DNA of 64,000 nucleotides from Actinernus sp. WN-2022 (GCA_030867875.1 JAOWCC010000421.1:310001-374000); one strand, 5' to 3'; counted from the stretch's first letter, positions 21,323 through 32,812 are shown. The notes: generated from the letters alone by a model not told the origin. Made by a program: numbers and translations.

Positions 21323-21525
21323 CTAAAAGCAATAAAAGTCATTTATATAAGGAAGGGTTTCTTCATCAACCCAGCTTACTGCTAGTTTTTGTCTGGCCCT
21401 GGAGTTTTCTTTAAAATTCACTTTTCTGTGTGAATACATTATTTCCACAGGAAATGATTCTAATGTATTTGCTTTATTTTGCTTGTATTTCTGTTCTTTT
21501 TTTCCATTGAGCTCTTGCATTTCTT
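21323..21525 (-). CDS. Possible terminal exon of an unknown host gene
   Basis: A lysine-rich open segment (ELNGKKEQKYKQNKAN...SWVDEETLPYINDFYCF then stop) follows a possible acceptor (TGTCTTTGCCAAAG) on the minus strand. Composition is protein-like and it lies downstream of the WW exon on the same strand. The polypyrimidine tract is weak, no polyadenylation signal was found close by, and the phase is ambiguous, so this is only a candidate. Confidence 0.25.
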
Positions 21526-22154
21526 TGGCAAAGACAATTCAATAACTGTTATGATAGTTACATTTTCATTTATTTCCATGCATCTACATGTGTATGTACC
21601 CTTTGTCTTATAATATAAAACACATACATGTACATGAAAAATGCAGTCAGTTTTGAAGATGAGGGAAATGCTAGTGTGAAATAACATTTAATGCAAGCAG
21701 TGACACAAGCAAATAAAATGCCATGTGCTGAACTTGTTTAGAAAAAGCCTTGTTGTAGTTTGGATAAGGATTAAAATGCCACTTTAAAGCAAGTTTCACT
21801 ACTATACAATTTATTTATTTTATATCTATTTTATTTCAATTTTATACATATTGTAAGAGCACATTAGCAGCTGTATATTTTAACCTCAAGCATGCAGATC
21901 TATAAAATGACTAAATTATGCATGATGAACTCAACCCTGATAGGCAATCACTTTCTTATTATGCTCCCATAATTTATAATGTAAACTAGTATACCTAACA
22001 GGTAGTGAATGCTGCTCTGCTCAGTTAAGGAATTGTATTAGAAGAGAACCTACAGTAGCACTTTGGCAGGAAAAATAGATTACTGGGTGATAAAAATGCC
22101 AAGGTGTTAGATGAATATATTTTGTAGTTTTGGGGCTATCGTGAGACTGAATCC

Positions 22155-22282
22155 TGTTTGAGCTGTGGTGTAACTCAAAAGTTGTCGCGATTTATTTTCG
22201 TTTTGTCCTGACATACATGTATCAATGATGTCCCGGTAAATACCTTGAGCTTACCAATTCCCAACATTTTCTTAACATTCCC
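22155..22282. repeat. Dispersed repeat, copy B (partner at 1-115)
   Basis: Same orientation and block order as the sequence at the left edge of the window. It is followed here by unrelated sequence with a 72-codon open frame (22285-22503) that matches no family I know. Confidence 0.6.
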
Positions 22283-22779
22283 TGGTGAAGTTTAAACACC
22301 AGAAATCAACTGTAATTGAGAATGTAATTGGAAATGCTAATTGTATTTTGAACGGGCTGCTTGACTTTATCGAAGCCAATAGAAGAAAATTATTTGCTGT
22401 TCACCATCTTGATAACACGAGAGATCTTGCTCTTTGGAAACTGATAGTTCACACAGAGTTAGAAAGAGTTTGCCTACACGTCTACACTTCAACAAATTCA
22501 TGATTAAACAAGGATTGCATACACAGAAATGCATTAAAGAACGGTTGAACGTAGTTAGCTCAAACAATGCAGCTTCCACCTAGTGTAATGTCACGTGACG
22601 ATCAGATCCGTGCAAAGCAGTGTGGTAAAAAAAGTCAATAGAAGTGATGCATTGTGGTAAAAAAAAGAAATCGAGATTTGGACCCGCTTACAGATTAGAA
22701 CTGCTGCCTTGCTCGCTCGCTTCAGGCTAGCTCGCTGCGGCAGCAATCATCAATACTCTTTAACAAAAATACTACTTAC

Positions 22780-22908
22780 ATCAACAGAACAGTTACCCTG
22801 GTTTGGCCACCTGTGTTCTCCAGTAACAGTGTTGTAGAAGAACAAAGTCTCACCAGACTTGCACTTGTATTCATACCATTTACAATCCTCAGTTGCCATC
22901 TCCATAAT
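22780..22908 (-). CDS. WW-domain exon of an unidentified gene
   Basis: A 129-bp, phase-0 exon sits between acceptor TATACATTACAG (AG at 22909-22910) and donor GTAAGT (22774-22779). It encodes IMEMATEDCKWYEYKCKSGE followed by TLFFYNTVTGEHRWPNQG. This is a WW domain: first Trp in KWYEY, the G..FFYN strand, the TGE turn and the terminal WP pair. WW domains bind proline-rich peptides in signalling and RNA-processing proteins. The exon has strong splice sites and no stops. Its neighbours are not securely identified; candidates are at 21323-21525 and 23008-23110. Confidence 0.6.
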
Positions 22909-23007
22909 CTGTAATGTATAGGACAGAAGATAATATGAGGTACAATCATTGCCAAAATGCTTGGACCGATAACAGTATTTCTTTGAATTTGAATAAATTC
23001 TTATCAC

Positions 23008-23110
23008 CTGGACTGGTCCTTTGTCCCCAGTCCCCCATTTCAATGTTGATCCAGGCATTGTAAAAAGTGGTTTTCACCTTCATGTGCATGATATCAGCTG
23101 TCCAAAATTC
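23008..23110 (-). CDS. Possible exon upstream of the WW exon
   Basis: 103 bp between acceptor TGTTGGTAG (AG at 23111-23112) and donor GTGATAAG (from 23007) are open in one frame: EFWTADIMHMKVKTTFYNAW and on through INIEMGDWGQRTSP. The intron to the WW exon would be 99 bp with GT..AG ends. The phases do not fit: joining in this frame puts a stop early in the WW exon. A second frame beginning MPGSTLKWGTGDKGPVQ would join in phase 0. Low confidence. Confidence 0.25.
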
Positions 23111-24213
23111 CTACCAACATTGAAACGGGGGGATGGGGGACATGATGTTATAAAATCCCTAAAAGTATCCAAAAATCCTCTAAGAGATATTTTGATCCAA
23201 GATATTTTTGGCAATGATTGTACATGTAGTTAAACAGGGATTACATTACAACAGACATGTGGTGCAGTGAACTACATTGTAGTTGATCATCCAATGAGAA
23301 CAGCCTTTCTGAAAATAGACTTTCTTCCAAGTTTCCTTTATATATGTGTATGTATACTGCACAGCTTCCATTTGCCATTTAGTTTTTTTTATATTTGACC
23401 GACCATTCTCATGCTCTTGTATATGATTGGATGATTGTGACAAAAGTATGCAAATACATTAATTTATGCATTGTGCTGTAAAGGGTAATGACGAATAACT
23501 TATTTATAACTAACAGTGACACACACCATGGTATGGTATTAGCAACAGTCTATGCCAATAATTAATTACTGCAGCACCAGGTAACTTAGTTAATAAAGAC
23601 AGTGAAAAACATCAAAACTAATATATACATGTATGTATATTATCATTAACTTTCTAAAATAACATGAAATACATATGTAGGGCATGTACGATTATGGAAA
23701 CAGTTACATGTGGGAGAAACTGATTTCCAGCTCTGAGGATTGAGTTTGATTAAGTTCGGTCATGGAATATAATCGAACTCACCAAAATATTTGGGCAATC
23801 AAACACAATTGCACATTCAATTTTCAGGGTGAGGCAGGGGTTTTGGGTATCTAAATCTATAATCCACAAGAAGGGTGAACCCATCACTGCATATTTTAAC
23901 TGTCTACTGGTTTTTAAATTGAGTAGGTAATATACAGTATTTTTACATAGAAATATGTATATTTGGTATATCTAAATTCTGGTGTGAAGTATATAGCAAC
24001 ATTTTGACATGATTTGAATGTCGTCTTCTGGAGCTGTCTCACAACTCTTAATTTGGGTATTAAAGGGAACCACCCCTGAAAAACAATGTTTGCTCTCAAA
24101 CATTTTGTTATCGATGACTATTAAATATAATCCTGTGTTTGTTTCCTGTATGTAAATTGTACACTAGATGTCAGTTATAGGCCGATATTCCTGTCCATAT
24201 TTCATGGGTGCTA

Positions 24214-24329
24214 CCATCTCGGATCTTATGACGTCACACGGTTGTCCCTATTGTTACACAACAAAAGAGCTATTGTTTTCTGATAATAGTGGCAACCCTG
24301 TGACGTCATAAGAATAAGATCCAAGATGG
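24214..24329. mobile_element. Hairpin MITE with a CRE octamer in each arm
   Basis: Inverted arms (CCATCTCGGATCTTATGACG... and its complement ...GATCCAAGATGG) enclose about 50 bp. Each arm contains the full cAMP-response-element palindrome TGACGTCA (24229-24236 and 24301-24308). The right arm has a 5-bp insertion. Non-coding. Confidence 0.7.
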
Positions 24330-24460
24330 CTGCACACAGGACAGAAAAATCGGTACAATTTACGGGAAACAAACACAGCATTAGTCCACCTCCCTGATTA
24401 AATTTAGGTATCCATAACAAACAATTGAGTGCAAAATAATAGTGCTGTACAGGGGAGATT

Positions 24461-25304
24461 ATGTATCAGTCAATTCCAAACCCGTGCATCCACCCCCCGA
24501 GCATTTGAACATTTTGAAAAAAAAATTATAAAATGCCCCACTACCAAGGCAGAAAAACTGTTCAAATGCCCCACCAGTTTTTCATCCAGGCTGTTCAAAT
24601 GCCCCACCATCGGGTACCCGATCAGAAAATTTTCCAAAAATTGTTGACAAAGACAAGGCAAAGACTATTGACAAATAAATGAAATCATTGTGTTATTGAC
24701 AAACTCTGACTCAAGTAATTCACAGAAACACCGACGGTGAAAACCACCTTCAACCGGTCAGGGATTCTACCGGTTCGATCGTTCTTGGTTTCCGTTATGT
24801 ACTTTATAATAAATGTAATGGTTTGAAATTGAATATGTTAGCTTATGTTGTTGGTATATAAATTATGTAACAGCGTTCGACCAACTCAGCAGCTGGGTCG
24901 GCCTGTTATTCCAATCGGCCCGTCTTTTCCAACTAATAATAATATCACGCAGTCGGTCAAAGTTCACGAAGCAAAGCAAAACAACATAGTTTATAGGTTT
25001 AAACGTAAACAATTTACCTCTCAAAGTGGCCTTCAAATTTGGCAGGTTCACTCTTTCAAGCCAGGCCTCTACAAATGCGTAATCCTTATCCTGGAAGTCC
25101 TCGAAGACACGTACAATGTACGTTCGCCATTGCGAATTTGTAAACACCGGTCAAATGTCCCACCCCCTACCCCCACTGTTTGTCAAATGCCCGCCCCTGC
25201 ATGAGGGCCTAGATATAGATACTCGTCAAAGGGAGCAAGCCTCTGATCAAATGCCCGGGGGTGGCCCGAGGGTGGATGTACGGTTTTGGAATTGACTGAT
25301 ACAT
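24461..25304. mobile_element. TIR element with CAAATGCCCCACC subterminal repeats, copy 1
   Basis: The ends are inverted: ATGTATCAGTCAATTCCAAA at the left and its complement at 25285-25304, extended by CCG..CATCCACCC. Inside both ends the motif AAATGCCCCAC recurs (24532, 24566, 24596, and AAATGTCCCACC/AAATGCCCGCC near 25155-25195). A related element with the same inner core (TCAATTCCAA) and the same AAATGCCCCACC motifs is at 46900-47416. The middles of the two do not match, so they may carry different cargo. No transposase is seen. Confidence 0.7.
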
Positions 25305-25701
25305 TACCTTTAAATGGTATTTGCCAATTTGGGTACGGTATACCACGAAAAGAGTCTCGTTTTTGATCATGTTATTTTCTCCAAAACAATGAGCTCAACC
25401 TATTAAACAGGCTCGAAAGGCCGTGCTTGTCGAGTTGTAAATGTTTAATTACCGAATTTTTGTTCGATCATATTCATCTTGTTTCGACATGAATGGTAAA
25501 GTTCCATACAGAATAACTGTAGAGGAGCTAATCGAGCTGGATGCCTATTATAAAATCGAGCTCGCGCGCTCAATCCACGAACTGAGTTTGATTATAAAAG
25601 TACGATCGATTACGTTCTCAGTCCAACGCCAGGCATAATAAAGTTACAACGACCGTTGCTTAAATTCCACTCATTGTCAAATATGATAGAAAAGCACTTA
25701 C

Positions 25702-25867
25702 CAAACAAATTCAGAGTAGTCGCCCAGTGAGAAGTGTACCACAGGACGCCCAGCGATTGATAAAAGTGTAGCTGCGCGGCAAAACGTCGTGCTCCGCTGG
25801 CCGAAACAACGAAGGCTCTGGATTGCCACAGGAAACCCGGTATTTCCTGAGCACTTTTAGTACCCAT
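25702..25867 (-). CDS. Possible first coding exon of an unknown gene
   Basis: On the minus strand an ATG at 25865-25867 opens a stop-free frame of 55 codons (MGTKSAQEIPGFLWQSRAFV...), ending at a consensus donor TTTG|GTAAGTG (from 25701). The frame also stays open about 40 bp upstream. No domain was recognised. It is on the same strand as the WW exon, 2.8 kb upstream, so it could begin that gene, but nothing links them directly. Confidence 0.3.
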
Positions 25868-25960
25868 CAGTCCTTGCGCGCATTGAACATTTGCAAGTGA
25901 CACTATGAATAAACTTCCTCCTCAGTTTCTTAGACCTCATGTAACAAACTAAAGCTGTAT

Positions 25961-26015
25961 CCCCGGGGAGGGAGGGTACTCCCCTATATAAGTATACGGG
26001 TATGTGCCGCGCTAT
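25961..26015. repeat. Fragment of the GGGTACTCCCCTATATAAG repeat
   Basis: CCCCGGGGAGGGAGGGTACT followed by CCCCTATATAAGTATACGGG is the reverse-complement counterpart of the block at 20130-20173. It lies just left of the G-run repeat at 26195. Confidence 0.45.
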
Positions 26016-26194
26016 TCTTCGTTTGCAACCACCGTGGTCTGCTATTGGGTCGCATCGCATAGATAGTAGAACGACTGCCTTGATGACTTCAGAAAGGGGG
26101 GCTGCTGTTTGAAATGTCACGTATTCTGCCTATTTGATTGCATGACCAGCAATCGCCCTGGGCGCTTATTTCAAATTTTGTTGCCAAGGGGGGC

Positions 26195-26582
26195 GCTTAA
26201 TCGAGGGGGGAGCGCTTAATTGAGGGGGGGGGGGGGGGGGGGCGCTTAATGGCTCACGGAAACTGGAAATTGGTCTTGTCGTCCCCGGCTGTTTCACAGC
26301 ATTTACCCAAAGCATTGAAATGGGAAGAAGGCTGAAGAACGAGCTGCTTCGGGTACAAGAGCTATGCGAGCACATGGACTGTGAGTTGGAAGAAAATAAA
26401 CTAATTTCCCTTATCAGCCAAACATAACTTTAATACGGTACTACATATAGGAACATGCCGTAACTTTGTAATAAAACGCAAGTTGTATGCCATCTCTCTT
26501 ACTGTGCCATATTTATTGGGGGAGGGGAGGGGGCGCGCTTAATCGATGGTGGGCGCTTAATTATATAATCGAGGAAATACGG
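26195..26582. repeat. G-run repeat with GGGCGCTTAAT motifs
   Basis: GGGCGCTTAAT or GGGGCGCGCTTAAT recurs at 26193, 26240, 26533 and 26551, with G-runs at 26225-26242. The block closes with TCGAGGAAATACGGTAA near 26568. A sister tract (GGGGGCTTATT, GGGGGGCGCTTATT) is at 48285-48560. Between them, 26290-26425 (plus) has a short open stretch reading FTAFTQSIEMGRRLKNELLR and on to ISQT then stop, possibly captured coding sequence. Confidence 0.5.
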
Positions 26583-27387
26583 TAATTAGCCAGCTTGTTT
26601 TGATCTAATTTATAGGTTCGGCGCATGAAAAGTTCGACGCTTGAATCGGGCCTCAGACTGCGACGGGAACGTAACGTCTAGGACGACGGCATAAAACAAT
26701 AGCCTTTAAAATTACAACATACAAAAACTGCACGTGAAAATGCACGCAGTCACTTACATTTCGACTGTCGTCTGTAAAAACACAACGTGAAAACCATACG
26801 TTTTACGTTTCACAGAGAACGCGAATGTCAAAAAGTAAATAACTCCGTCTTTCGTTAGCCACGAAGAGAACTTCATGCTTATTAAATTTTTCGTAGCTGT
26901 GAGTGTGAAAGTAATTAAAGGCGAATAAAGGAAATAGTAAACACATTTCGGGATAAAACACTTTTCTACATCCGTCGTCACTGTCGTCGTCGTCCCGGTT
27001 TCTTAAAGTGCCTATAGCGAGACTTACTGTACGTCATCCATTGTCATTAATGTGCCCGACCTTTTGAAATCGTGGTTGGCACTTTTTGAGGCGAGAAAAC
27101 TCATTACTTTTATTTAATTTATGAACACAACTGTCGGAATTAAAGTTTTTGAAAATAATTTTCTAAGTCAACGAAATGATCAAGAGCTTCGGAGATGTGG
27201 CGCGGAACTCGCACGCATGCATGTACACGGCTGGTGTCCAATTTCAGCAGATAAACTCGTCTACATTTCGGATTTGTTTTGTCGTATGCGAAAAAATATG
27301 ACTTGTACGTGTCAACGCTTCGCCTATAATTCTCTCTTTAACAATCTACTCTACACCCATAACTATTTTTTTTACCTCAAATCCCGT

Positions 27388-27543
27388 ACTATACTATACT
27401 ATACTATACTATACTATACTATACTATACTATACTATACTATACTATACTATACTATACTATACTATACTATACTATACTATACTATACTATACTATACT
27501 ATACTATATGATACTATACTATATTATACTATACTATACTATA
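27388..27543. repeat. (ACTAT)n pentanucleotide microsatellite
   Basis: About 155 bp of nearly perfect 5-bp repeat with interruptions near 27508-27525. The 155-codon open frame through it is an artefact, because the pentamer lacks stops in that frame. Confidence 0.95.
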
Positions 27544-28088
27544 CATAGTCAATCAGTCAGATCTCACAAATCAGACGTTCGTAACTAATTATTCAAAAAT
27601 ACAAATAGATTCAGCAAACCATCGAAGTTGTTTTAAGAAAACCTGCGTACAGACCCTGTGTCCTAGCCTATGGTGCTTTGCGCGCGCAAATGATTTTCGT
27701 TGGCTACGAAAATCAGAAAGATCAGTGTGACTCTCGAATCTTTGGAAATTGTTCTCTAGTTTGGGCCATCGTGTAATTATTTCTAGATATATTTGTTTAA
27801 CTGACTTTCATTTATCTTCATTTAAAAATGAAACTTTCGTCGAATATGTCTTCGAATCCCGGACTAGAGTGGCGAGAAGAGGAATGCCGAAGAAAGACAA
27901 CAGACAGCGAGGCAAAGCGCCTCGACAAATATTCCTTTAGCAGTCCACATTTTGATTTCTCTAGGTATACAAGAGAGCACATGCGGTTCAAAAGGACTAC
28001 TACATGAGTTCCCAAACATGTTCCCAAACATAGTTGCCAAACATGTCAACTATCTTAGCCTCATTGTATGAACTCCTTGTTAAGGACT

Positions 28089-28711
28089 GCAAGGACATAA
28101 ATTCGAGATCTACACGGATCACAAGCCCCTCCTAGGCCTGTTTCAAGCTTATAAAGCCATTCCGGTAATAATTACCTCGGCCCGGATTTCGCACTGGGCA
28201 TTACTCCTGGCAGCCTATAACTATGACCTCCTCTACAGAGGGTTGTAAAGATAAAAATTGCTGACCTTAAACGATTAAATTGAAGGATACGGTTACACAT
28301 GTTACACCTGGTGAAATGATAATCTTGAAGGAGCAACTGGAGTTCATGCCCCGCGTGAATGCTGATCACATTGCTCACGGATACCCAGTCCTCACACAGG
28401 TCTTGTGGAGTCTTCAAGGCTGCGATAACTGTCCAGATAGAAGCCTGCAGCCGTTCTATGTTAGAAGAGATGAATTAAGTACCGACAATTGGTGTATATT
28501 ATGGGGTGATTGGGTGGTCATACCCATGCAAGAGGACCAACATGCAAGTCATCCAGGCATTGTGGGGATGAAAAAATTAGCCTGTAGCTACTTCCGGTGG
28601 CCTGGGTTAGATGCAGATGTAATAAGTCGTAGATCCAATCCAAAGACTCAGCTTATAACTTTTTATTATAACATCAAGGCCGCCCTAACTGAATTCAGGC
28701 ATGATGGGTAA
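28089..28711 (+). pseudogene. Ty3/gypsy RNase H to integrase-finger fragment
   Basis: 28089-28250 reads KFEIYTDHKPLLGLFQ...ITSARISHWALLLAAYNYDL, the C-terminal part of gypsy RNase H with the TDHKPL signature. After a shift, 28280-28711 continues the connecting region (VNADHIAHGYPVLTQVLWSL, LQPFYVRRDELS) and the start of the integrase zinc finger (HPGIVGMKKLACSYFRWPGLDADV), where the first His of HHCC is present. Neither LTR nor catalytic integrase core is visible. It is not the same element as at 122-676 or 40657. Confidence 0.8.
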
Positions 28712-29690
28712 TATACCTCAGGTAAACCAAACTGATTCTATAACACGCTTTCTTCTATATGAAGAAAAACAAAAAGACGTTAAAATTTTAATTAATTAAT
28801 TATAATTATAATAATTAATTAATTAATTTTATTTATCCACAGTAAATGGTTCTGATTTCCAAACATGCCGCGCATAACTAATTATAATAGGTGCTGACTA
28901 ATCTTGTTTACAATGAGTTGTAACGATAATAATTAAAAAAAATTACAATATCAATAATAATAATAATTAAAATCTACTAACCTAAAAATACCCTCTGCTT
29001 AATATTTATCGAAATTGGGTCACACATGCGCATGCGCAGAGAGAGAAAAGCCATCTGAGCTGCTACAAGGCTTTTATTGCATTTTTAAATACAATCAAGT
29101 TGTCAATCTCTCGTATTTGATTTGGTCAGGAGCCCATAACTAGGAGCGTCTATCCCGCATACTAGGCCTATGTCACAGTGTTTTCACAAGTTAGTTTTTT
29201 CAGAATGGTTTTCCGCTATTGTTGAGTTGCAATTATTCCTAAGGGAATCAATCACAAAAGCGTAGCATCCATGTTGTTTGGTATAACAAAAGTAGCTAAT
29301 GAGGCATCTTTTGTTCCGCCACGATGCAACCCACCAATTGGCGGGGAAAATAACCTAAAAATAGCCCAACTTGTAAAAACGCTGTGACAACTATATAGGA
29401 GATAAGGACGTTCCTGGTTATAGGCTTCTGATTTGGTATTTGGCTCCAAGGTACTGCACCTTGATAAGTAAATGAACGTTTACGGAAATTAGGTTTAGGC
29501 AATTGAAGGTCAAATTTACTGCCTCTAACATTCTAATTGTGTACTTCCGAGGTCATTTAAAATAGTTCTTCTAGCTATATCGGCGCGGCTTCATGAAATA
29601 CCTTAAACACAAATTGTCCTTATTTGCTGGTTTTGTCTTTCGCATAAATTTGGCCAGTTTAGTTGCCTGAGTGCGGGGGTTTGACTATTT
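28712..29690. other. AT-rich spacer
   Basis: TTAATTAATTA/AATTAATTAAT palindromic runs at 28780-28832. No gene or element was recognised in the rest. Confidence 0.4.
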
Positions 29691-29716
29691 ATACTACGGA
29701 AGCCGATAAGGGTCAT

Positions 29717-30715
29717 TTCCCTACCAACGTGGAGGCAACAACGCGGTACCATGTTGTGAAGCGACAACGTGGAAACGACAATGCGGTACCGCGTTGTCAC
29801 GCTTCACAACGTGGAGGCAACAACGTGGTACCATGTTCTGAAGCGACAACGTGGAAACGACAACGTGGAAACGACAACGCGGTACCATGCTCTGAAGCGA
29901 CAACGTGGAAACGACAACGCGGTACGATGTTCTGAAGCGACAACGTGGAAACGACAACGCGGTACCATGTTCTGAAGCGACGACGTGGAAACGACAACGC
30001 GGTACCATGTTCTGAAGCGACGACGTGGAAACGACAACGCGTACCATGTTCTGAAGCGACGACGTTGAAACGACAACGCGGTACCAGGTTCTGAAGCGAC
30101 AACGTGGAAACGACAACGCGGTACCATGTTCTGAAGCGACGACGTGGAAACGACAACGCGGTACCATGTTCTGAAGCGACAACGTGGAAACAACAACGCG
30201 GTACCATGTTCTGAAGCGACGACGTGGAAACGACAACACGGGACCATGTTTTGAAGCGACAACGTGGAAACGACAACGCGGTACCATGTTCTGAAGCGAC
30301 GACGTGGAAACGACAACGCGGTACCATGTTCTGAAGCGACGACGTGGAAACGACAACGCGGTACCATGTTCTGAAGCGACAACGTGGAAACGACAACGCG
30401 GTACCATGTTCTGAAGCGACGACGTGGAAACGACAACGCGGTACCATGTTCTGAAGCGACAACGTGGAAACAACAACGCGGTACCATGTTCTGAAGCGAC
30501 GACGTGGAAACGACAACACGGTACCATGTTCTGAAGCGACAACGTGGAAACGACAACGCGGTACCATGTTCTGAAGCGACAACGTGGAAACGACAACGCG
30601 GTACCATGTTCTGAAGCGACAACGTGGAAACGACAACGCGGTACCATGTTCTGAAGCGACAACGTGGAGGCGACAACGCGGTACGCGTTGTGAAGCGATA
30701 ACGGGGTACCACGTT
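29717..30715. repeat. 40-bp minisatellite (left arm), about 24 units
   Basis: The unit begins GGTACCATGTTCTGAAGCGA and is completed by CAACGTGGAAACGACAACGC. Variants swap CGACGTGG for CAACGTGG, and one unit (near 30030) lacks one base. About 20 regular units span 29880-30680, with degenerate ones to the left. The unit has no stop in any minus frame, and because 40 is not a multiple of 3 every frame passes through it, so 313-codon phantom frames arise that should not be called genes. Confidence 0.95.
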
Positions 30716-31795
30716 GTGAGGTTTTTGTGTTTGTGCGGGCATCAAACAGGAGCTAATGCGAAGCCTTAGGGGTGGCGGGCAACGGAATGGGACGATGAGA
30801 ATTAAGGGAGGAGATTGAAAGAAGCTGGGACATGTATTGGCAAAAATTGTAGCTGAAATAGAGGAATCTGGCCAAGAAACTTAAGACCTAGAAACCTAAG
30901 ACCTTTTAGCGATGTTTCGTCATCTATTGTCATTAATGTGCCAACCAGAGATCCATTGGTTCCTAACACAAAGCGGGCTTTACAAATCATGGTTTGCATA
31001 TTAGCATAACAATTGCAATGTTTATCAACACGAAACGTCGCTATTAAACTGTTGGGGCTTACTGTACTTTGCTGTACTGAGATAAGTGAACCGAGTGCAC
31101 AGAATTGAGTAAACTGAAGAAATAGAACTGGAAACCGAACCGAAACGCCTAATGGAGCTGCTTATATGGAACAAAGAAATAGAGAAAACTGAACTGAGTA
31201 AATACAACCGAAACCGGACAGAAATCAGAATATGGCTTACGGACATGAATCGAATATACAGAACTGAGTGAGTAAACTGCTTTTCGGATTGGCAAAACAA
31301 TTTATCGAACAGGGAACGACATGAACAAACTAGGAGGACGAAGAATGACATAACACGAAAAACGAGCGAAATGAATCCTTGAGGAAATTATAAAATTGAC
31401 CGGACCCCTGTGGAAACATCAACAAAGGGTGACTTTCATTGGAAAGGCAATTCTCGCTGGAAAAGCAATAAAATGAACTGGAAACAATGGGAAAGAGCAG
31501 TTTACTCAGTTCTGTATATTCGATTCATGTCCGTAAGTTTTTCTGTTCGGTTTCGGTTCTGATTTACTCAGTTCAGTTTTCTCCATTTCTTTGTGTCCAT
31601 AAACTGCTCCTTTAGGCGATTCGGTTCGGTTTCCAGTTCTATTTCTTCTATTCATTCACTCAGTTCAGTTTACTTGGTTAAATGACTCAATTCTGTGCAC
31701 TAGGTTCACTTATCTCAGTTCAATTTGGCTCAATTCGGTGTCCTTGTCCAACGATTTCATTCGAATACTCAGGAAAGTCCTGCAATTGTTGGCAC

Positions 31796-32350
31796 CGCGT
31801 TGTCGCTTTCACGTTGTCGCTTCACAACGCGGTACTACGTTGTCGCTTCACAACGGGTACTACATTGTCGCTTCACAACGCGGTACTACGTTGTCGCTTC
31901 ACAACGCGGCACCACATTGTCGCTTTCACGTTGTCGCTTCACAGCGCGGTACTACGTTGTCGCTTCACAACGCGGCACCACATTGTCGCTTTCACGTTGT
32001 CGCTTCACAACGCGGTACTACGTTGTCGCTTCACAACGCGGTACTACATTGTCGCTTCACAACGCGGTACTACGTTGTCGCTTCACAACGCGGTACTACA
32101 TTGTCGCTTCACAACGCGGCACCACATTGTCGCTTTCACGTTGTCGCTTCACAACGCGGTAACATGCACACTGTCGCTTCCACGTTGTCGCTTCACGTGG
32201 TACCACGTTGTCGTCTCACAACGCGGTACCATGTTGTCGCATCCACGTTGTCGCCTCACAACGCGGTACCACGTTGTCGTTTCCACGTTGTGAAGCGTCA
32301 CACAACACGGTACCGCGTTGTCGCTTCCACGTTGTCGCCTCACTACAACG
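31796..32350. repeat. 26-bp minisatellite (right arm)
   Basis: Units of about 26 bp (TTGTCGCTTCACAACGCGGT plus ACTACG) with GGCACCACA variants are the reverse complement of the left-array motif (GAAGCGACAACG, CGCGGTACC). The right array is shorter and differently registered, so the two arms have expanded independently. Confidence 0.9.
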
Positions 32351-32485
32351 TGGTAGCGAACTGACCCTTATCGGCTTCCGTAATATACATATATCCAATT
32401 TATTTCAATAAAAACAATGCCAATGCTCAGACAAAACCTTATCATTTGTTTTGAGTTTATTTATTGTACATTTGAAGGTTTGTGC

Positions 32486-32591
32486 AAAAAGGACGTAAGT
32501 GACTCCTGATCACGTTCTAAATTCTCCCTTAGAAAAGAATGACATTGAAGGAGAATTTAGAATCTGATCAGGAAACACTTACACCCTTTTT
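32486..32591. mobile_element. Hairpin MITE, about 106 bp
   Basis: Left arm AAAAAGGACGTAAGTGACTC through CTGATCACGTTCTAAATTCTCC pairs with the right arm ending CACTTACACCCTTTTT with about five mismatches. The loop is under 20 bp. Confidence 0.75.
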
Positions 32592-32727
32592 GCAGTCCTT
32601 CATTTTGCAGACATCGCGCAGAATGGCCTTTGTTCGAGGGACACTTTGAGATTTTGGACTACATTAAGGTCAACTAATTATAATATTAATGACTTAGAGG
32701 ATTGCCCTACGATTGGCTTAAATAAAT

Positions 32728-32812
32728 GAGCTTTGGGAGTTGCTTGTCCCTAGCCGATCTCAAATGGAACGAGCTTTGGGAACTGCTAGTCCCAAGCCGA
32801 TCTCTCAAGTGT
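32728..32812. repeat. 43-bp tandem duplication
   Basis: GAGCTTTGGGAGTTGCTTGT and GAGCTTTGGGAACTGCTAGT start 43 bp apart (32728 and 32771), each continuing with CC(T/A)AGCCGATCTC. Confidence 0.8.

Larger units (their letters stand above)
29695..32382. mobile_element. 2.7-kb fold-back element with minisatellite arms
   Basis: The outer ends are inverted: TACGGAAGCCGATAAGGGTC at 29695 and its complement ending at 32382. Inside come a 40-bp minisatellite array (29717-30715), an inner arm (31075-31290), a short loop around 31290-31500, the complementary inner arm (31500-31725), and a second array of the same motif in reverse orientation (31796-32350). The whole element can fold into one long hairpin. 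No transposase is encoded. This architecture resembles Drosophila FB or sea-urchin TU elements. Confidence 0.8.

Noticed and set aside
24845..25204. 119-codon plus frame and 94-codon minus frame
   Set aside because: Both lie inside the TIR element and neither shows a domain. A captured exon on the minus strand is possible but unproven, and is noted under the two-element finding.
27121..27588. 155-codon open frame
   Set aside because: Its second half is the (ACTAT)n microsatellite and the first part has no domain.
29880..30680. Possible CRISPR-like array (regular 40-bp repeats)
   Set aside because: The units are contiguous with no unique spacers, and the genome is animal.
29721..30745. Three overlapping 279-313-codon minus-strand open frames
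   Set aside because: They are translations of the 40-bp minisatellite in its three phases; the unit has no stop in those frames.
31682..32364. 145-208-codon plus-strand open frames
   Set aside because: Same reason: read-through of the 26-bp minisatellite on the right arm of the fold-back element.
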